Shown: one piece after another, positions 60,997 to 64,000 of the stretch
How the letters are laid out: each line of letters begins with the position of its first letter
How positions within the stretch are numbered: the stretch's first letter is position 1
Assembly (NCBI RefSeq): GCF_002954405.1
Contig: NZ_MQWC01000004.1
Span: 1 to 64,000 of the forward strand
Direction: 5' to 3'
Length of the DNA stretch: 64,000 nucleotides
Source of the DNA: Salinibacter sp. 10B
GTDB lineage: Bacteria; Bacteroidota; Rhodothermia; Rhodothermales; Salinibacteraceae
Made by a program: the position numbers and the translations under genes
Notes under the pieces: generated by a model
Seen by the model: the letters and a program-made list of their open reading frames with translations, nothing else
Databases searched by the model: none
What the model was told of the DNA's origin: nothing

Positions 60997-62046
60997 ATGC
61001 CACGCCCATTTTCTTATGGCGTCACTCGTGTGATGGGAGGCGGAGCCGTCGGCCTTCTACTTTGTGTCGGTCTCCTCGTTGGGAGTGAAGGAAGGGGACC
61101 TGAGGGGGAAAACGTCCGGCAGAGGGACGGGGGGAACTGGACCACAGTCGAGACTAAAAACGAGCCGACGGCTCGTCACGAGAATGCGTTCGTCGAGGTG
61201 GAGGGGCAGTTTTACCTTCTCGGAGGACGGGGCGAACGGCCCGTCAACATCTACGACCCAGAGACGCGGCAGTGGTCGGAGGGGGCATCCCCGCCCTTTC
61301 AGATGCATCACTTCCAGGCCGTATCCTATGACGGAGACATCTACGTGCTGGGAGCGTGGACCGACGACTATCCTCGTGAGAACGGGCTTTCCCACGTGTA
61401 CATTTACTATACCGACGAGGACCAATGGCGGAAAGGGGCGTCGATTCCTCCTGGGCGACGTCGCGGATCGGCTGGTGTCGTTGTGCGGAAGGACAAGATC
61501 TACGTGGTGGGGGGCATCGTAGGAGGACACGGCCCGCACGCGACCGCAGTCGACTGGTTTGACGTGTTTGATCCCGAGACGGGAGAGTGGACGGCCCTTC
61601 GCGATCGGCCGGCCCCGCATGCTCGGGACCACTTTCAGGCGGCCCTCGCGGACAATAAGCTCATTGCTGTGGGGGGGCGTGACAGTGGCGTTCAGGGCTT
61701 CATCGACAGCACTGTAGCCGCAGTCGATGTCTACGACTTCGAGACGGAAGAATGGAGCACCTGGGAAGAAGCGCCCATTCCTACCGAGCGGGCCGGTAGC
61801 ACCACCGCGGTACGGGGAAATGAGATCATCATTACTGGAGGAGAAGGTTTTGGCCGGACGTGGGGACAGACGGAGGCGCTCAATGTGGATACCCGAGAGT
61901 GGCGCTCAATTGGGATGCTCAACCAGCCTCGTCACGGCACGCAGATGTTCCTGTTTCAGGATCAGCTCTACATTGCCGCTGGGTCTGGAGATCAGGGGGG
62001 TGGACCGGAGCTCACAAGCATGGAAACCTACGATTTTCAAGAGTAG
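60997..62046 (+). CDS. Kelch-repeat protein
   Basis: 349 residues. A hydrophobic start (MGGGAVGLLLCVGLLVG) indicates export. Five to six kelch blades follow, each with the GG...W/Y pattern (FYLLGGRGERPVNIYDPETRQW, IYVVGGIVGG...FDVFDPETGEW, LIAVGGRDSG...VDVYDFETEEW, IIITGGEGFG...LNVDTREW, LYIAAGSGDQGG...METYDF). It forms a beta-propeller that binds proteins or sugars in the envelope. The preceding gene is a sulfatase on the same strand, so co-use on a glycan is possible. Confidence 0.9.
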   Translation: MPRPFSYGVTRVMGGGAVGLLLCVGLLVGSEGRGPEGENVRQRDGGNWTTVETKNEPTARHENAFVEVEGQFYLLGGRGERPVNIYDPETRQWSEGASPPFQMHHFQAVSYDGDIYVLGAWTDDYPRENGLSHVYIYYTDEDQWRKGASIPPGRRRGSAGVVVRKDKIYVVGGIVGGHGPHATAVDWFDVFDPETGEWTALRDRPAPHARDHFQAALADNKLIAVGGRDSGVQGFIDSTVAAVDVYDFETEEWSTWEEAPIPTERAGSTTAVRGNEIIITGGEGFGRTWGQTEALNVDTREWRSIGMLNQPRHGTQMFLFQDQLYIAAGSGDQGGGPELTSMETYDFQE

Positions 62047-62158
62047 AAAAATCGCGATGTGCGCGGCCCTCTATGGGGCAAGGGGAATGCTTCTTTGACT
62101 CCTCATGAGTAACACCCTTTACTGAAGATGAGGGTACATCTTGCAGCTCCGAGGCGGG

Positions 62159-62176
62159 ACCTCAACCGGTTGAGGT
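62159..62176. promoter_or_regulatory. Perfect 18-bp palindrome between convergent genes
   Basis: ACCTCAACC-GGTTGAGGT, with no spacer. It lies between the end of the kelch gene and the end of the DUF1080 gene, so it is more likely a transcription-end or protein-binding site than a promoter operator. Confidence 0.5.
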
Positions 62177-62292
62177 AGGCACCCGAAATCGATTCAGGGC
62201 GCTCGGTTGTGAGTGTAACTATCCACTGAGATTGAGATAAGGCCAGAGGACAGCGGTCCCTGGACCGTTCTGACGCATCACGCTCTGACGCA

Positions 62293-63183
62293 TCACTCGT
62301 ACGTGCAACGCTCGGGGGCTGAGGCTACGTAATACGATTTGTAGTTGGCGGCCTCGGGATCCATACATCCGCGAAGATTGAGTACCTCTACGGTTCGAAA
62401 CTGAACGGGATGGCTCTCGCTCTGTACGGCGATGTGGCCAGAGGTGAGGGGAGTTCCGTCTTGCTTGATCGAAGAGTCAGGATGGGCGACACTTCCCCCG
62501 CCGATTTGCGGATTCGTGTACTCCAGCACCTGTGTTCCATTTACACGGTGTTGGAGAAGAGAGTCGCCGAGCACAAGGGTTTCTACCCGGACCCACTCGC
62601 TTCCTGGATAGGTTTTGGAGTCGGAGTTGATGCAGTGCGTGGTCGTAAGGGTGTCGCTCATCAGAACGTGGGTGCCCGGAGTGCACAGATTTGCGGTGGA
62701 GCGTTGGGATTGTCCTGCACTTCCGAGAAGTTGTACCTCGATGGAGATCGGAAAGTCTTGATGTCGTGTCATCGTCTCAGCAGACTGAGAGTGAACCATC
62801 ACTCCACTATTCTCGGTTGCCCACCCTGGGCCGCCGGGGGCCTGTCCGTCCAGAAACCGATATTCTACTGCCACGACGTAATGCGAAAATGTCGTGTCAG
62901 AGACGAGGTGCCCAAATTGCCCGTCGAACTGGTCGTAGGCGTCATATCCCACCGTTAGTTTCCCGTCCTCGACTCGGAACGTGTTGCCTTTATTGATTCC
63001 AGCGGTCTGTCCCGTGATCTTGGGAGTCCAGCCGTTCAGGTTCTTTCCATTGAATAGGGGCGTCCATTCTTTTTGTCCGGCGGTCGGGGGTGGGGAGCTT
63101 TCCGAGGAGGTACAGGCCGAGAAAAGGACGAGGAGAGAGAGGAAGAAGCTGAGGAGGGAGCAACTCGCTCGAAAATGGGACAT
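62293..63183 (-). CDS. DUF1080 (3-keto-disaccharide hydrolase) domain lipoprotein
   Basis: 296 residues from ATG 63183, set by the lipoprotein signal (SHFRASCSLLSFFLSLLVLFSAC, then TSS). The DUF1080 jelly-roll domain (about 40-270) begins EWTPLFNGKNLNGWTPKITG and includes YVVAVEYRFLDG, GVMVHSQ, DFPISIEVQLLG, GEWVRVETLVLG-like WVRVETLVLG, and SGHIAVQSESHPVQFRTVEVLNL. Some members cleave 3-keto glycosides; most are undefined. A Cys-containing tail (CMDPEAANYKSYYV...RCTYE) closes it. It is anchored in the envelope and may act with the sulfatase, kelch and GH3 proteins on glycans. The frame continues 110 codons upstream without a signal. Confidence 0.9.
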   Translation of the reverse strand: MSHFRASCSLLSFFLSLLVLFSACTSSESSPPPTAGQKEWTPLFNGKNLNGWTPKITGQTAGINKGNTFRVEDGKLTVGYDAYDQFDGQFGHLVSDTTFSHYVVAVEYRFLDGQAPGGPGWATENSGVMVHSQSAETMTRHQDFPISIEVQLLGSAGQSQRSTANLCTPGTHVLMSDTLTTTHCINSDSKTYPGSEWVRVETLVLGDSLLQHRVNGTQVLEYTNPQIGGGSVAHPDSSIKQDGTPLTSGHIAVQSESHPVQFRTVEVLNLRGCMDPEAANYKSYYVASAPERCTYE

Positions 63184-63556
63184 AAAAAGGAGGGTCGTGA
63201 GGGCACAACGCTCTAGGGAAGGAGGTCCACGAAGGGGGAAACATCGTGGACCGGCGAGTACGCTTTCGAGATAGATCGTGGTCCCTGCGCTGCCGTGCGG
63301 GAACTGGGCGCTGTCCTCAGAAGGCGGTGTATCTCTCTGGGGGCATTCAGAACAGCAACCGGATGTCATTTCGGGCTCAGGAAGAAGCAGCCATTTTTCA
63401 GGAGCGGCGTGGAGCGAATTAGGGGCAAATGAAGAGATCACATCATCTGCCATGAACTTTTTTGAACTTCTATGAATGAATGTGCACGTTCGGCGAACCA
63501 TCTGCCCGTTCATTCTTTCTCTATCTCGGTTCTATCCCACCGAAACCAGTTTTCCT
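63184..63556. promoter_or_regulatory. Divergent promoter region, no gene
   Basis: 373 bp between the DUF1080 gene start (minus) and the truncated + gene start at 63557. It is expected to hold both promoters. A minus-strand open frame crosses it but is only the upstream extension of the DUF1080 frame. Confidence 0.5.
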
Positions 63557-64000
63557 ATGATGCGCCGACGCACGCTTCCCTTTCTCCTTTTCGTCTTGGC
63601 CGGACTGGGCCTTCTTTTTGTCCCACCGTCCCTGCAGGCACAGACCCCAAGCGGAGACGAGGTGGGGCCGCTGTTGCGAGACATTGTGAACCGGACAGAG
63701 GCGGCCCTTCAGGTCAGTAAGACAGCCGAGGAGGCGCAGTCGGTTGCGGACGTGAAGGCGGCGGCGGATTCGGTTTTCCGAGCCGTGTGGGGCATCTCCT
63801 CCGGCATTGCGCCAACAGAGGCGAAGGGGGGCGTGGCACACCATGGGTGGAAGGTCCGCTGGCAGACTACAGAGGCGGCCTTCGATTCTGCCTTTGCTGC
63901 TCGCATGGGGGCAGAAGCCCCAGAGATCAACGACCCCAAGAAGTTGGGCATCATGGGACGTGCGCGGCATCTGCGTTCCCAGTTTGCCGTGGCGCCCGAC
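63557..64000 (+). CDS. Secreted protein of unknown function (3' end outside window)
   Basis: An open frame from ATG 63557 (MMRRRTLPFLLFVLAGLGLLFVPPSLQAQ, a clear signal peptide) runs without stop to the last base of the window, 148 codons. The mature part is helical and rich in Ala, Glu and Asp (NRTEAALQVSKTAEEAQSVADVKAAADSVF) and has GISSGIAPTEAKGG and AFAARMGAEAPE segments. I do not recognise a family. It is presumably exported to the periplasm or outer membrane. It is divergent from the DUF1080 lipoprotein gene. Confidence 0.75.
   Translation, partial: MMRRRTLPFLLFVLAGLGLLFVPPSLQAQTPSGDEVGPLLRDIVNRTEAALQVSKTAEEAQSVADVKAAADSVFRAVWGISSGIAPTEAKGGVAHHGWKVRWQTTEAAFDSAFAARMGAEAPEINDPKKLGIMGRARHLRSQFAVAPD

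Noticed and set aside
1-64000. tRNA, rRNA, CRISPR arrays, riboswitches, prophage or toxin-antitoxin genes
   Set aside because: I looked for T-loop-like sequences, regularly spaced repeats and phage or toxin families while reading and saw none; a covariance-model scan was not possible here.

Overview
The window looks like chromosomal DNA from a halophilic or marine bacterium of the Rhodothermia/Salinibacter branch (Bacteroidota sensu lato). This is inferred from four kinds of evidence: at least four proteins with C-terminal type IX secretion (T9SS 'SPNP...LGRxV...GTYFxRVxGE') sorting modules, an OMP_b-brl_3-type TonB-dependent receptor, start codons that mostly lack an AGGAGG-like ribosome-binding site, and fairly G+C-rich genes encoding acidic proteins. 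No tRNA, rRNA, CRISPR array, prophage or complete insertion sequence was recognised.

Layout. 1-8159: a T9SS surface-protein block. It holds the tail of one gene cut by the window edge, a 1509-residue beta-helix protein whose last 401 codons are a perfect copy of that tail, a small membrane-anchored protein and a diverged relative of the same C-terminal module. 8160-15575: a MITE-like element, an unknown protein, a LuxR-type response regulator, a GAF/multi-PAS sensor kinase and a smaller paralogue of that kinase whose ATP-binding site looks ruined. 15576-18688: threonine/serine dehydratase, a TIM-barrel epimerase-like protein, gatC and a sulfotransferase. 18853-31667: a surface-polysaccharide locus with a YfhO-type membrane protein and a glycosyltransferase on +. 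Facing them is an eight-gene minus-strand operon (sulfotransferase, sugar aminotransferase, FemAB/GNAT-like protein, sulfotransferase, sulfotransferase, Wzx-type flippase, sulfotransferase, glycosyltransferase). With the sulfotransferase at 17834-18688 that makes five sulfotransferases in 14 kb, so the product is probably a sulfated exopolysaccharide or capsule.

31897-41200: class I fructose-bisphosphate aldolase with a clear terminator, an AttH/CrtC-like lipocalin protein, an SDR oxidoreductase, a sulfur-handling trio (SQR-like flavoprotein, single-cysteine DsrC/TusE protein, DsrE-family protein) preceded by a TetR-operator-like palindrome, an SGNH esterase lipoprotein divergent from a LolD/YbbA-type ATPase that has no permease beside it, and a phosphohexomutase. 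41415-52260: an outer-membrane barrel protein, a secreted subtilisin-like protein with an apparent Asp-Glu-Ser triad, gyrA, a DsbD-like reductase followed by a thioredoxin-fold protein with a strong terminator, and a methyltransferase that carries a lipoprotein signal.

52701-64000: a TonB-dependent receptor, a GH3 glycosidase, a small membrane protein, a sulfatase, a kelch protein, a DUF1080 lipoprotein and the start of a secreted protein that runs off the window. This reads as a loose glycan-use region, including sulfated glycans, and it sits in the same 64 kb as the sulfotransferase locus. A second MITE-like family has one copy at 55438-55594 with a TGA target duplication and a diverged copy near 14063-14225.

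No wholly new system is evident. The strongest leads are the perfect 1.2-kb C-terminal cassette duplication, the sulfotransferase-dense operon, the histidine kinase with its degenerate paralogue, the SQR/DsrC/DsrE trio, and the non-classical catalytic residues in the S8 and SGNH proteins.
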